NCBI RefSeq assembly: GCF_000485595.1
Contig: NW_014577204.1
Location: forward strand, 226,586-258,748
Direction of reading: 5' to 3'
Source of the DNA: Priapulus caudatus
Lineage: Eukaryota > Priapulida > Priapulimorpha > Priapulimorphida > Priapulidae
DNA: 32,163 bases
Shown: piece by piece, positions 1 through 12,000 of the stretch
How the letters are laid out: every line of letters starts with the position of its first letter
How positions within the stretch are numbered: position 1 is the first letter of the stretch
The notes under the pieces: generated by a model
Told to the model about the DNA's origin: nothing
Database searches by the model: none
The model's input: the letters and a program-made list of their open reading frames with translations, nothing else
Translations under genes and position numbers: made by a program

Positions 1-153
1 AGATGGTCCTGTGTGGACCATCTCTTTTTTTCTCCTTATTTCAACCCCTGCATAGGCCCTATGTTTGTGTTACCAATAGCTCTACCTATGCAGCTCCTTC
101 ACTCCTACTACAGAGGTATCTAGGGAGTGAAGAGGCTACATGGATAGAGCTAT
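1..153. repeat. Nested hairpins/foldback at window edge
   Basis: Positions 1-9 and 15-23 form a perfect 9-bp stem with a 5-nt loop followed by a T run. Positions 77-105 and 124-153 form a second, imperfect long stem (agctctaccta and caccttcactcc-type arms). The outer part of the first structure may lie off the window. Confidence 0.6.
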
Positions 154-162
154 GTATGTTAC

Positions 163-301
163 CAGGTGGTGGTTGTCTTTGCACATGCCACATCATAGGC
201 CGACATTGTGGCATTTGTGAAAGACTCTGAAACATTCCTGATCTGTCTGAATGTTCTTGCGTTACTGGATCTTGGTCAGGTTGCAAGGGTGCCCCTTGGA
301 C
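163..301 (-). CDS. Possible minus-strand exon of an off-window gene
   Basis: The minus strand shows acceptor tttactttag, an open 139-nt segment (phase 0 in, phase 1 out) and donor cctg|gtaaca. It encodes a Q/P/M-rich stretch (GAPLQPDQDPVTQEHSD, then MPQCRPMMWHVQRQPPP). I do not recognise it. Adjacent foldback DNA makes a chance open frame about as likely. Confidence 0.2.
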
Positions 302-960
302 CTAAAGTAAAATACAGTCGTTGTTACAACGTTAGTTTATAATCGTACTACATAAAATTATATAAAGCACAAATTACAAAAAATCTACTAAGTAATACTA
401 GTAATACTACCTATCTTCTAAGTTCTAAGTTCTAGGTAAGAAGGTAGCCCGACCAGGCTGTGCGACGGATTGTCTATACAGATTGTATCCTAACCCTAGC
501 GATACCGTTTCTTGGAGCTAGGTAAGAAGGCAATATTATTAATATTATGATTACGATTACGTCTGTGCTCAGGATCATACCAAAACTTTAATCAAAACCA
601 CTAACATCAGATCATCATCACGATGTATAACTTACGTTGAACATAAATCTATTATTAGCCATTCCAGTTGTTCATTAAAAACCGCAAATGGATATTTTGT
701 GTTACTCGTGCTTCTACCAAATGCTAGTTCGTGTTTGTTTGCAAGTGACTTGTAGATGGACTCACGTCATTTGTCTCGTAATTCCCGTATGTGTCGCTGC
801 TATGGTCTCCGCATTTGTCGAACGACATGGAGAACGTCTATATTAGGATACCATTTTTCAGATAGATGGCACTGCAGTACATAAATCGACAAATAATTTT
901 CTATTGGAGAATAGTTAAACATTCGCATAAATCAGTACGTCATTTTGAGAGATTACGGAT
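302..960. other. Intergenic, nothing coding seen
   Basis: AT-rich sequence without a supported gene. A 15-bp direct repeat (ctaggtaagaaggta / ctaggtaagaaggca) occurs at 432-446 and 518-532. Nothing else stands out. Confidence 0.5.
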
Positions 961-1230
961 GATGGTGATAATGATGAAAAGGAAGAGAAGAAGCAGCAGC
1001 AGCAGCAGCTCTTCTATCTGCAGCAGCTATCCGCGGGCTATAGTACTAGTGCTACAGCAGCAGCAGCAGCAGGAGAAGAGAGACTAACAAAAGAAGCAGA
1101 CGCGGAGAGCAATGGGTGAAGATGAAGAGGGAAGACGAGGAGTAGGAGGAGAAGCAGTGATAGCAACATGAGAAGCAGTGTGATGGTTAGGTGGAGGAAG
1201 AGGAGAAGGAAGTGGAGGAAGAGGGAGCAA
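961..1230. repeat. Purine-rich AGC/AGG low-complexity tract
   Basis: Tracts of (AGC)n at 992-1009 and 1055-1072 run into GAAGAGGAGGAG-type polypurine sequence. Leu-rich and Ser-rich open frames here follow from the composition and are not genes. Confidence 0.75.
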
Positions 1231-1654
1231 AATATTTTCGGATATGATTTTGTTTTTGTTTTTGGCAGCAACATATTCGGTATTGTCAAAACCCTGAAAT
1301 CATTACTCACTTCAAATTCGTAGTTTAGGATTTGCTACAAGATAATAGATCATTTATTGGCATTTCATAAACGATCACTTATATAAAGCGTATAATTATA
1401 TTATTAGGAGTAAGATATTATGTATAGTTATTATATTAAATATATTTTGTAACAAAATATTTACAATAATCCGATGCTTCTCTGACGTCAACAAACTAAA
1501 CGTTTATACTGCACAAAAATACCAGTCCAATATTTCATTTATCCAGTGCTTATTTAAAAAAAAATAGGTGACTGATAAACCTCATTGCATTTTTAATAGG
1601 AGCAAAGTGATCAACACAAATGTGTTTTATTATCAATGACATATGGGTATAGAT

Positions 1655-1896
1655 GCCCATACGCACGTTCGCACGCACGCACGCACCCACATATACGCAC
1701 GCACGCACGCACGCACATACGCACGCACATACGCACGCACGCACGCACATACGCACGCACATACGCACGCACGCACGCACGCACATACGCACGCACGCAC
1801 ATACGCACGCACGCACATACGCACGCACGCACGCACATATACGCACGCACGCACGCACATACGCACGCACGCACATACGCACGCACGCACACACAC
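1655..1896. repeat. (ACGC)n microsatellite with interspersed ACAT
   Basis: About 240 bp of alternating purine-pyrimidine tetranucleotides: ACGC blocks of two to five units separated by ACAT. Six overlapping open frames arise from this and none is a gene. Alternating CA/CG sequence is a good Z-DNA former (established); formation here is inference. Confidence 0.95.
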
Positions 1897-2125
1897 GTAT
1901 TGCCTATGCGTATAAATATACGAGTCTGCTAGCGAGCCAGGATGTTGAACGTGGAAGCACTTACACGAATTAGAAAATCACCATATTATAGAGCCTTATC
2001 ACATTGAAATACGTATTAGTAAACAAATGAACATATCTCTTATAGTAAAGGCTATACGGAAGCGAATAATCGCTTAGATCAATGTGCATAAAAGCTCTGT
2101 AGACGCGGGTACTATACAATAATTT

Positions 2126-2359
2126 TTACGATTCCATTTTCCGTTTATTATTTTTGCTGTGATATATGCGGGTCAATTGGCATTTCCTGCTGGCAGCCAC
2201 GAGGGGATTGAGCTCTTCCGAGAAACCGACCCACTCCATGCTCTTACTCCCAGAGGGAGACACCTCGTACTGTAAAAATGTCAAGCAAAGAATTATGACG
2301 GCCAACGTGACAGAAAAAACTGTTATAAAGTTCAGCTGCACAACTCCTATACTCTTCAT
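2126..2359 (-). CDS. Weak candidate 77-aa ORF with one membrane helix
   Basis: The frame from ATG 2359 begins MKSIGVVQLN, followed by a hydrophobic helix of about 20 residues (roughly 11-30) and a polar region with SMEWVGFSEELNP. This is the arrangement of a type II membrane anchor, as in Golgi transferases. It could be a first exon or a chance ORF. No family is recognised, no good donor was found, and an AATAAA overlaps its end. Confidence 0.18.
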   Translation of the reverse strand: MKSIGVVQLNFITVFSVTLAVIILCLTFLQYEVSPSGSKSMEWVGFSEELNPLVAASRKCQLTRIYHSKNNKRKMES

Positions 2360-2470
2360 GCACGCACGCACACGCACACGCACGCACGTTGCATGGCTTT
2401 GTAGATTTGCAATATACGTTAATACGTTATACAATATACGTTAATACGTACGCGTGTGCTTGTGTGCGTG
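2358..2470. repeat. Smaller CACG/GTGC tracts and a 15-bp tandem
   Basis: A (CACG)n-like run at 2358-2390 precedes a duplicated caatatacgttaatacgt segment (2410-2448) and a GTGTGCTTGTGTGCGTG tract. This is a short satellite of the same flavour as the larger array upstream. Confidence 0.6.
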
Positions 2471-3973
2471 CTTCTGATATTTAGTATGAAAACTGTAATG
2501 CATATACAACTTATTAGTATTCTGTTTCTGGTAACTGTACCTGGGTGTTAACACAATTTGCATGATCCGTTGCAATGCTCACTGTCACTCCTATTTTGCT
2601 TGGTTTTCGGCTTATGCCTATATTGGGTCTGACATCTAATGCTTCTTTGCCTATATAACGAATAAGGAAATGATTTCAAGGGTTACATATGTATGCTAGC
2701 TTCGTGGTGAAAATATTAGATGGATTGCATTCTTTCAAGCCAAGTTAGGCACAGAATTGCCATGAAATTCTAATCTAATTTTAAATGCATCTTTCTTAAT
2801 TAAAATTTCCAAATAGTCAACTACTAACTAAGTAACAAACCATTTGCCAAAAATGGTTGGAACTGAGCATAGTAGCATCCCATGTTAACATACACATAGA
2901 GCACATAGCACTATAATAACTACATACGCGAGTAAGTAGCCTACGTTTCACAACAATTCCTAGTATTAGTAATAATTCATTGGAAACCTTTACATGCCAC
3001 TCGGTATACGCTATAGAAGCAATGACAATAGAGCACAATACAATACTGTAGTATGTTATAAACAAACCTACGATTCAGTCATTAATTTTATATACATCAC
3101 ATATACTCCAGGTTCACTTTATGAAGTTTTTTTTATATACTGTAAATTCTAATCAGTATAATACCACTATGGAGTAGTGCCCTTTGCTTGCGCAGCTTTT
3201 CCATCTCTTTATGTGTATCATGTATTACTCGTATCAGCTTTCTCCTCACTTTGAGCTATACGTAGTAACATAGAAATTATAATCGAATATTTTACATTGT
3301 GTGCAGTTCTTACACTGCGGTAATTAACGTCTATAAATTACGCTAACAAAGTACGTAAAAAAAGTTCTGCATCTGACTGATCTTTGCAATAAGCCCTACC
3401 CAATTCATGAAAATTCCATCAATGTGTTTGCTGATACTATACAACATATAATGTTACCACTGTAAGTGCAAACACACTAGTTAAACCGAGTGCGTAGTGG
3501 TGGTTGCGGTAAGGGTAGGTAGACCTACGCGTGCGCGTGCCTGGTGGTCGTATGCACACATTTACAGACCCCTGTTATGATAGCTACCTAGAGTCTAGAA
3601 CATCATGACCCTAATATCTAATGTTACTATATGTATCACTCACAAGATACTTGCTAGTTTGATACGTTCCTTCTATGTTTCCGCAGTGATAACATTTTTA
3701 ACAATTAAATTTAGCCAACACCTTTTCACTTTTGGTTCTTGGTTCCAAGACGTCGTCAACGTTTGGTGCTATTTGTTTGCTCCTTGGCGTGTCCGTAAAT
3801 TCATACGGATCTGTTACTGCGTTTGCTATATACTTAGGACCATCTATCAAATATTCAATTTATAATTGTTTATTATAATTACAATTGTGTCATGTTTTGG
3901 ATAGCAGACAGATTAAAAGTAAAAATCAAGTTGCTTGGAGAGCAAATATAATTGCAGACCGGCTTAATAACAT
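2471..3973. other. Intergenic, nothing coding seen
   Basis: About 1.5 kb of AT-rich sequence. Open frames of 80-90 codons at 2817-3065 (minus) and 3605-3865 (plus) have no recognisable content, no composition bias and no family resemblance, and I do not treat them as genes. Confidence 0.5.
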
Positions 3974-3975
3974 TA

Positions 3976-4379
3976 AAGCCCTGTCTACACTAGCAAACTT
4001 TAGTTTGCAAAATCGAGCAAACTCCAAGTTTGGCAAGAAAAGTTTTCCAAAGTTTGCCAGTGTAGACCAGTTGACAAACTTCGGCAAACTAGTTTGCAGA
4101 AGTTTGCAGAAGTTAGGCCGTGCACCTTCTTGACAAACTAGTTTGCTCGAGTTTGCTGAGGTTTGGAATAACTCAGCCAATCAAATGACAGTTTGTAGTC
4201 ATGTGATCCTGCAGATGAACAAACATTGGACATTGCACATTGGAATTCACAGTCAGTACCAGTAGTGTAGTGTAGTCAGTACCATAGTGTAGACAGGCAC
4301 CACAAACTTCTCCAAACTTTGGCAAACTCGGAGTTTGCTCGAGTTTGCAAACTAAAGTTTGCTAGTGTAGACAGGGCTT
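3976..4379. mobile_element. 404-bp MITE with long terminal inverted repeats, TA duplication
   Basis: The ends AAGCCCTGTCTACACTAGCA (3976 inward) and its reverse complement (4379 inward) match almost perfectly for about 40 bp. The element is flanked by TA on both sides (3974-3975, 4380-4381), as in Tc1/mariner-type insertions. The interior is built from many degenerate caaact/agtttgc units in both orientations. The caccttctt-type centre has no transposase. Open frames inside are by-products. Confidence 0.85.
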
Positions 4380-4381
4380 TA

Positions 4382-4860
4382 GTTACATATAGCGATTTCA
4401 TATCTGAATTTATGGAATTGGGGCTCTTATTTTTAGACATGTAAATAGATGAGGTTTTTATTACCTTTAATTTAAATAATTTTAATATACCATTACCGGT
4501 AGCATGTGGGAAGCCCCGTTGATATCCATAAGCACGTTTGTCAGGATATAAAGCAGACACATCAGAGTAGCATTTCATCGCAGCTGTGCCTTTCCTGGTT
4601 TGTGTGATTAACTTGCGATTTGTCGACATCTATCCAATGTATTGCTTGCATTTGCCAGTGTTACACAGTCTTGCCCCTGTCAAATCTAAAAGTTATGTCA
4701 TTCATTCATTAGTATGATATAATAATGACTTATAGTGATATATAATTCGTATATATAATGCAATTCATACTCGGTATCACGTTTATCCAATTTAGAATAG
4801 CACTGGCGTTTTTCTCGGCATTAATAATCAAATACTAGGCCTACTCAGTTCAGTACTCTG
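4382..4860. other. Intergenic, nothing coding seen
   Basis: AT-rich sequence between the MITE and the hairpin cluster. No gene, repeat array or motif of note. Confidence 0.4.
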
Positions 4861-4888
4861 CCCGGGCACTGCCAGTGCCAAGGACAAT

Positions 4889-4921
4889 GCATAGATACTA
4901 CCCCAATGGTAGTATCTATGC
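4889..4921. repeat. Perfect 14-bp hairpin
   Basis: The arms gcatagatactacc (4889-4902) and ggtagtatctatgc (4908-4921) are exact reverse complements with a 5-nt loop. A shorter palindrome gtccatag/ctatggac follows directly at 4926-4942. Confidence 0.85.
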
Positions 4922-4993
4922 CATGGTCCATAGCCTATGGACAAGGACAGTCACAGCGCAGCCGCAGACTCACTCTGACACTCACTCAGTACT

Positions 4994-5042
4994 ACCAGAG
5001 CATATAAATCATGGGGTATATATGTGATTTATATGCTCTGGT
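4994..5042. repeat. Perfect 18-bp hairpin
   Basis: The arms accagagcatataaatca (4994-5011) and their exact reverse complement (5025-5042) enclose a 13-nt loop. The pairing continues imperfectly outward (ctcagtact / gtactcag). Confidence 0.87.
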
Positions 5043-5232
5043 ACTCAGGGAATATAAATTGCTCAATTTGCTGCTGATAATTATGGAAGTGCAGTGAGTG
5101 GGCCGACAGTGCCAGTGGCACTGGTACATGATTTAATAATTTAAAAATAATGAAAACATAATCTAATATATATTAATAATCATATTGACAATGTCCTGAT
5201 ATTGGTTGAGGTGTCATTAGACTAATTCATAA

Positions 5233-5400
5233 TTGGGCATTGCCATTGGCATTGGTATAGCTCTAGCTAGTACTCTATATGTCTATAGCCCGCGTACAGT
5301 TGCCGCTGGCCGCTTGCCGCTTGCCGCTGGCCAGTGGCAACTGTACGTGGGCTATAGTACTAGAGCTAGCATTGGCATTGCCCATTGCCATTGCATTGGT
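5233..5400. repeat. Long foldback with 35-45 nt arms
   Basis: The left arm 5260-5304 and right arm 5336-5370 pair through gctctag, ctatagcc and gtacagttgcc blocks. The centre is a tandem cgcttgccgctggc tract. Outer cattgccattggcattg sequences extend the pairing to about 5233-5400. Confidence 0.8.
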
Positions 5401-5929
5401 TATTTTACAATATATTTACAATGTAACACATAGAGTTTAGACTAGTAGTAGTATAGTAATTAGTAATAGTAGTAACGATTAGCCTTTCGATTTCATTTAG
5501 GTTTATCTCTATTATATCTCGATTATATCTCTATATAATAACTTGTACTTAGTAACAATATACTACACAATAACTATATGTATGCTGTTATAGAATGTAG
5601 TATCGGACCTCAGTGATTACGATGAAACGCATATTTCAAGCGTTGCATGCCTGCTCTCGTCTGCAACTGAGGTCTGCAAGAGGGGTCTGCAACAAAAAAC
5701 TGGTCTCGTTGCGCCATCTATGATTAATAAAAAACAAGCAATATAATATATTTATATATGCCCTTATTTATAGCTTACCTAGTCCAGAAGTAGGCACCAT
5801 AAATGCAGAATTTTTAAAACACACAACTATATATTTTATAAACAAAGAAAGATAGTAACGATAAACATTCTCTAGTCTTCGGCAAGCAGTGGGCTAGCTA
5901 TTTATTCTGTAGTAGTTGGTCAAGAATGC
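5401..5929. other. DAZAP1 upstream flank, nothing coding seen
   Basis: AT-rich. It holds a short tagtagtag/attagtaat tract near 5450 and a GCGCCATCT motif at 5711-5719. No open frame is worth reporting. Confidence 0.4.
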
Positions 5930-6010
5930 GCAAAGTGGCGCCACAATCGTTCTTTCAGCCATTTTATTGCTTAGCTTCGGTGTCTGATTTCGGCGTGGTT
6001 TTCATAATTT
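5930..6010 (+). promoter_or_regulatory. Probable DAZAP1 promoter/5' UTR with YY1-like and TCT-like motifs
   Basis: Just upstream of the start codon lie a pyrimidine stretch TTCTTTC at 5950-5956 and GCCATTTT at 5958-5965, a match to the YY1 GCCATNTT core seen in housekeeping promoters. TATAAAG occurs only about 17 nt before the ATG, too close to serve as the TATA box. The transcription start is not determinable from sequence. Confidence 0.35.
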
Positions 6011-6037
6011 TAGATTTCTTATAAAGTATACGTCATA

Positions 6038-6078
6038 ATGTCTCAAGGGAAGCAAGATAGACAACAGGATGAAGTAGG
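6038..6078 (+). CDS. DAZAP1: DAZAP1 coding exon 1
   Basis: The start ATG opens a short charged N-terminus (MSQGKQDRQQDEV). The donor is gg|gtaagc and the exon ends in phase 2. It is short, as expected for the segment before RRM1. The 5' end of the transcript is not defined by the sequence. Confidence 0.85.
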
Positions 6079-9000
6079 GTAAGCAAATGTTTTAATAGTT
6101 TAATTAATCAGCACGTATTTATTGAATTAAAATGTAACTTCGCGCACCTTGAAGTTGCACTATTCCAAATCTTGAGCCATAACAAAGCGATAGGCCTACA
6201 AATGCGTACGCTGTACATTGGCATTGCATAGGTACCTCGTAAAAATGTTAGAACAATTACAGTTAGTGCGAATTCCTAACACCCATCAAGTATATTTGCC
6301 CGTGACTTGATCTGAAACGCAGTAACGATATTTGTTTCGCTTGTATAAGTGGTTTTACTTTTAACAAACAGTATTAGTACTATTACAGGGCCCATTCCTA
6401 TTTGACTACCCCAGGTTTAAAAACCCTAACCCTAACCCTAACCAAACTCACGACATGGGTGTGTAAACGCTACTTGTACCCTATTACAGTATTACAGTAT
6501 TAGTATTACTATTACTATTAGTATTACTATTAGTATTACTATTATTAGTATTAGTAATAGTATTACTAGTTAGTAGTTGGTATACTATTACTACTACTAG
6601 CATTACTAGTTAGTAGTATTACTATTACTAGTTAGTAGTATCACTATTACTAGTTAGTAGTATTACTATTACTAGTTAGTAGTATCACTATTACTAGTTA
6701 GTAGTATTACTATTACTAGTTAGTAGTATTAGTTACTAGTTAGTAGTATTACTATTAGTATTAGTATTACTTTGTAATGTTTCTTCATTGTTGGCTGGAA
6801 ACGGTTGGTCAATCCTAGTTTGGAACCCCAGTAATACATATACTATAGTTCACATATACGCTAAACTAGGATTGGGTCAAAAAAGTTGGAAAATAGCAAA
6901 GAGAAGTTTGTTCACGTCTAAAATATAGAGTGATGGGCTGTTTGTAAGCTCTCTTTTTTATCTTGATAATGATATGAATATGTAATTTGTCCATACAATT
7001 TTACGATCAGTTTTGGAAAATTGTTGATTTGGGTCATAGTTTTTAAAAGGAGAATTAATTCTTGGGTAATAGCTTAATAAATCTTAATCTTTAAATGAAC
7101 TATTTCTTAATTTTAAATTGTACAATCAAGCAAAATGTAGCGAAATATAGTTTCACCTAATAGCGAACACGTTATTGAAAATTACCATGTTTTCATGCTG
7201 TTATGGTATATAACATAGCAACGACGGTTAGCTACAAGACCGGTTAGGAAGACTGTTTGAAATCATTGCTTTGAAATTAGTCGATAATTTTATAAACTTT
7301 AATTGTTTGTTACAGGAAAATGTTTGTTGGCGGGCTTAGTTGGAAGACGACACAGGGTAAGTAAAGTATTTCATTTCAAAGTTTTTTATCATTAGCTTAA
7401 AGTAATTATTGCGAGAGTTTTCCAGTGTTTTCCCTATTTTCATGATACCTAGCGTTATTGCTTGTGTAACAGCAATTGTCTAGAGTAACGATAAAATGCC
7501 GTAAAACCTTCGTATTCACCAAAACGTGCACAATTACAATTTTGCGTTCTGTTTTGTTTACCGTTGCCATCTCTCCGACTTTCTCGCGGTAGCCGCGAGA
7601 CATCTATCAGGGTGCAGTAATGCATACTGTCGCACCGTAGAAATCAGGTCAGAGTGTAAACACAGACGTTCATACTAGCGTAACAGCAGTGTAGTACTAA
7701 TACCGCGTAAAGTCTGTTATTAGAGAAGCATGTGGATTACCAGTCAGATAGTAACACGGGAATGACAATGACAGAAAGTGCTCTGAATTATTGACATAGA
7801 AGGTCAATAATATTTAGCACACAGAATTGCACGCCCTTTGTTTTAATTATGCACTTGGTTTGAAGGCGCCATTTGTATTTTGGATTGTCGGCATACGATA
7901 ATAATCGGAGCTGGTATGATGTGGTCGAATCCATTTTTCTATGCTATAACTGCATAAAATCTTAGTGTTTTTAATGTTGGTCTAATTAGTGATGTTTCCG
8001 CTGTCAGGTGAGATTAAATTCACCTATATTTTTTTTGGATTGAGTGTTTCTGAGCAAAAATCTTGCAATACTTCCTTTAAAGTTTGCTGAGTTATTCTTG
8101 GCTTTAAAATATGTATAATGTGATGTTTCATCAAAATGGGCGGCGGCAGGTTCATGGCAATTTTTCGGCAATTGGCTAGTCTAATTTGGCTTTGCCCTAC
8201 GTGAGCTGCTTTGATATGTTGTTATTACAGCAGTGACTTAGGGGGCATATATCATCATGGCAGCTGACCATATTAACTCTCTGTATAATATTATGTATAT
8301 TATACGATGAAGGCTGTTAGACATGTATTCAAGTTGAAACCATGTATTAATATGTGCGATACAATTCTCCAATTGTATTTACTTGTCAAAATTTTAGGAT
8401 TCAATACATCGATTTTACAAAATGTAATGTATACAGTTTTACACCCTTTGTATACATGTCCTATGAGTATCGTGACATCTACAGTTTATTACATTGATTA
8501 CATTTACATCATCATGTGCAGTTATGTAACATAGCTTAGTGGGTTTGTTGTGCTGTAATAAATTACGATCTTTCTTTCTTGTAGAATCGCTGCACATCTA
8601 CTTCAGCAAGTATGGGGAGGTAGTCGACTGTGTCGTTATGAAAAATCCGGAGACCGGCAAGTCACGAGGATTTGGTTTTGTCACATACAAAGATCCGAGT
8701 TGCTTGGAGACCGTGCTATCCATACAACCTCACCTGCTTGATGATAAACAGATTGATCCGAAAGCGTGCAATCCACGTGGTTCACAGAAGGTAACATGTT
8801 ACTAGTATTTGTAAAAACATGTCTGGAAAAAGTATAGGTAAACATTTTTCTGTGTAACACAGCAGGATTTTTATTCGATAATCTGGGAATGCCAAAGCAT
8901 TACTAATCTCTAAAAGTGCTTCATCCCTATAAGTTTGGTGGAAGTATGGCTCAGGCATGCCGTGTGTGGGTACCGTACAGAAAAAAAGACAGATCCACAT

Positions 9001-12000
9001 AATAATTTTAGTGGCACCATGTCTTGCAAGGAAATTCAGTTACTGTCCAGATGTGATTCCTAGTCGTCACTGATAAAGTATGTCCGTGTTGTTTGTGAAT
9101 GTATTGCTACAGAACCTTTGTCTGATTTCACAATGCCCATTCTCTTACAGAAAACTTCACATGTGACTAAGGGAAAGAAGATATTCGTTGGAGGTCTTGC
9201 ACCGACTGCAAGCGAGAATGATCTAAGAGAGTTCTTCTCAAAATATGGCAATGTAAGATTTTTCTTGTGAAATATTCCATACGTGTAGCGTGGGCGACAG
9301 GGTCATGGTCAGTCTGGAAATTGGCTAGTGTCTAGTTTGGCTTTGCCCTACGTGAGCTGCTTTGATATGTTGTTATTACAGCAGTGACTTAGGGGGCATA
9401 TATCATCATGGCAGCTGACCATATTAACTGTCTGTATACTGTTATGTATATTATACAATGAAGGCTGTCAGACATGTATTTAAGTTGAAACCGTGTGTAA
9501 TATGTGTGATACAATTATTCAATTATATTTTCTTGTCAAAAATATAAGATTCAATACATCAATTTTACAAAATGTAACGTATATACAGTACTATACACCC
9601 TTTTGTATGAGTATCATGGCATCTAAAGTTTATTACATTGATTACATTTACATCTGTCTTTCTTTTTATTATTAAAACTAATGTTTGTTGTGCTTTCATA
9701 AAGGTGACGGAGGTTAGCATCATGTATGACCAACAGAAGCAGCGTTCTAGAGGTAAGACAGATTTGAACCTTCGTACTCTACGATTGACATGCTAATCAT
9801 AAAAGGAAAAACTGGAGAGAAAAATACGAAAATAAATAAAAATCTGATTAGTTGTAACAATGTTGAGAACTATGTAAACTGTATCAATTCAGTCACAGCT
9901 TTGCAAAAAAAAATTTTGAAACAATCAAAATGCCACCCACCGATCTATTCTGTTAACAAAATCATGAAAGAATTAACTTTACATGTGTCCCACTTGTATC
10001 AGCAACGTGCTAATGGTGATTTCAAAAATGTGCAGAGTGATAAAAATTGTCAAATTATGATGCTAAATTTGTAAGTGTCGTATGTATAGATATATATATA
10101 TATATATATGACAATCAAATGCATGTATTAGTTCTGATACAATGTTTGGAACAACTCCATAGAAACTATATATAAAGTCTTTTAAATCATAAAATAGATT
10201 TACTTGGTATATTCCATTTACAGTTTCAAATATAATTTAAGTAATTTAATTATAAGTACTCTAACATGTAAATAACACGTGTATCACATATAGTACTCTA
10301 TATATCATATATATACTTTATTATTAATTATAAATAATATTACAAAGTTTTAAGTTTATAAGTAATAGTTGGATTTAGGAGTGTGTTTTGCACACTTTGG
10401 TGGAAAACTTACTTATCAAGACTTTTTTATTTAAAACCCACTATAAGGTTGTGTTTGAACCCATGATGACAGTTAAAACTAAACTAGAGGTCAATATTAT
10501 TCAGTAAAGGCAAAAAATTTGCTAAGAATTGAAGACCCAAGTGAAATTGGTTTAAGAAGTAGGTATTTCTTAATATCATTATGTATGTGGAAATTAGATT
10601 TTGGAACTTTGGAGCTGGAAATCTTCAGTGGCTCTTGTCTTTTCATGCGATTGGATGAGTGTGCATTCACACGTATTCACAATACACATGTCATTCGTTT
10701 TTTTTTTACCAAGTTGTGATAATAAGTTGTTATATTGCTCAGAAGATTTGCAGCTTTCTTAATGGTGCGCAGATATTTTATGGTAATTGCTACTTTGGTG
10801 TTTAGTCTGTAATGTATTTAAGTGCTTTTACTTTTACTTAGGTACTGTATCGAAGTCTCATCCTTAGAGATAGCCTGAAGTCTTCCCTAGTACTGACAAA
10901 CACACTGTAGTGCATTTAGAAAGTGTACATATTCATATCTCGTGACTTGGGGGTCATTTTGTACCTTTTTGTGCCAACTTGAAGTTGGTGAAGGAAGCAT
11001 AATATTCACCTAATATTGTCGTGAAGTTATCACTATGTGTTAACATTTGTTATCTTTTGTATAGAAGTCATTCATGCATAGTTGATGCTAACAACATCAG
11101 ATGCATTTAAAAGCAAGTCCAGTTGCAATACTACACAGTACACACTACACTTTAATCCTTAATGCTAGTCCAGTTGTAGAACAGTTGTCCTGCTTTTCAT
11201 CTTTCACCAGTATCTATTTTACAGTTCCAACATTCCCCAAGTTTAAATTGCTCTGATATTTTCTTATATTCAGATGGGTGGGATTTTCTTCCTCTTCTAC
11301 TCCACCTCCACCCTCTTCTGTTTTATCGTCGTCATTGTCATCACTATCACAATACTTTCTTCTTTAGTTCTTTATGACTTGTCATCCATTGATTAGGTAG
11401 ATCTCTCCGAAGGGAACACGTACCATCACTGACTCCTATGCGTGTCAATGTTGTGGGCAGTTATTTCAATCTCATGCAAGTTTATTCTGTCTTTCTATTA
11501 AAAGGGGTTTCTACTCTGCCAATACTTTGAGACTCAATCATAAAATCCATCATAAGTTGCTTGCAGTGTGTTTGTCAGTGAATTGAAGCCTATTGGTCAA
11601 GCATAGGCCTAGAATATGATTAAAGCTTTCCTACTGCCCACCTTGTGGTGATTTAGGCTTTGGATTTGTATCATTCGACTCGGAGGAGGCTGTAGAGAAC
11701 ACTGTAGCCGAACACTACATCAACATCAATGGCAAACAGGTTTAGTTATATTAATACTTTTCCTATTTAAGTGCGGTACGGGTAGGGCTTCCAGCACTTC
11801 TGAAAAAGTCTGAGTGTGTCTGATTGTTGTTTGAACGTTTTGGAACATCTGTTAGGGAATGATAGACTTTTTGAGAAGAGCTGGTTAAGTTATTACGGTT
11901 GTAAGTTTGTTTTAAGCGACCAGCTGCAGCAGGCAGTTATGGTATGTGAGAGACAGGCTGCAGGAAATGATTTCGTTGTATCTTGTAGCTGAATGAGCGA

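Noticed and set aside
1550-1932. Six overlapping frames rich in CVRA or HART repeats
   Set aside because: Produced by the ACGC/ACAT microsatellite.
3885-4180. 82- and 84-codon frames overlapping on opposite strands
   Set aside because: They lie largely in the MITE's repetitive caaact/agtttgc units.
6603-6745. CRISPR-like array
   Set aside because: Units are contiguous tandem repeats without unique spacers, in an animal intron.
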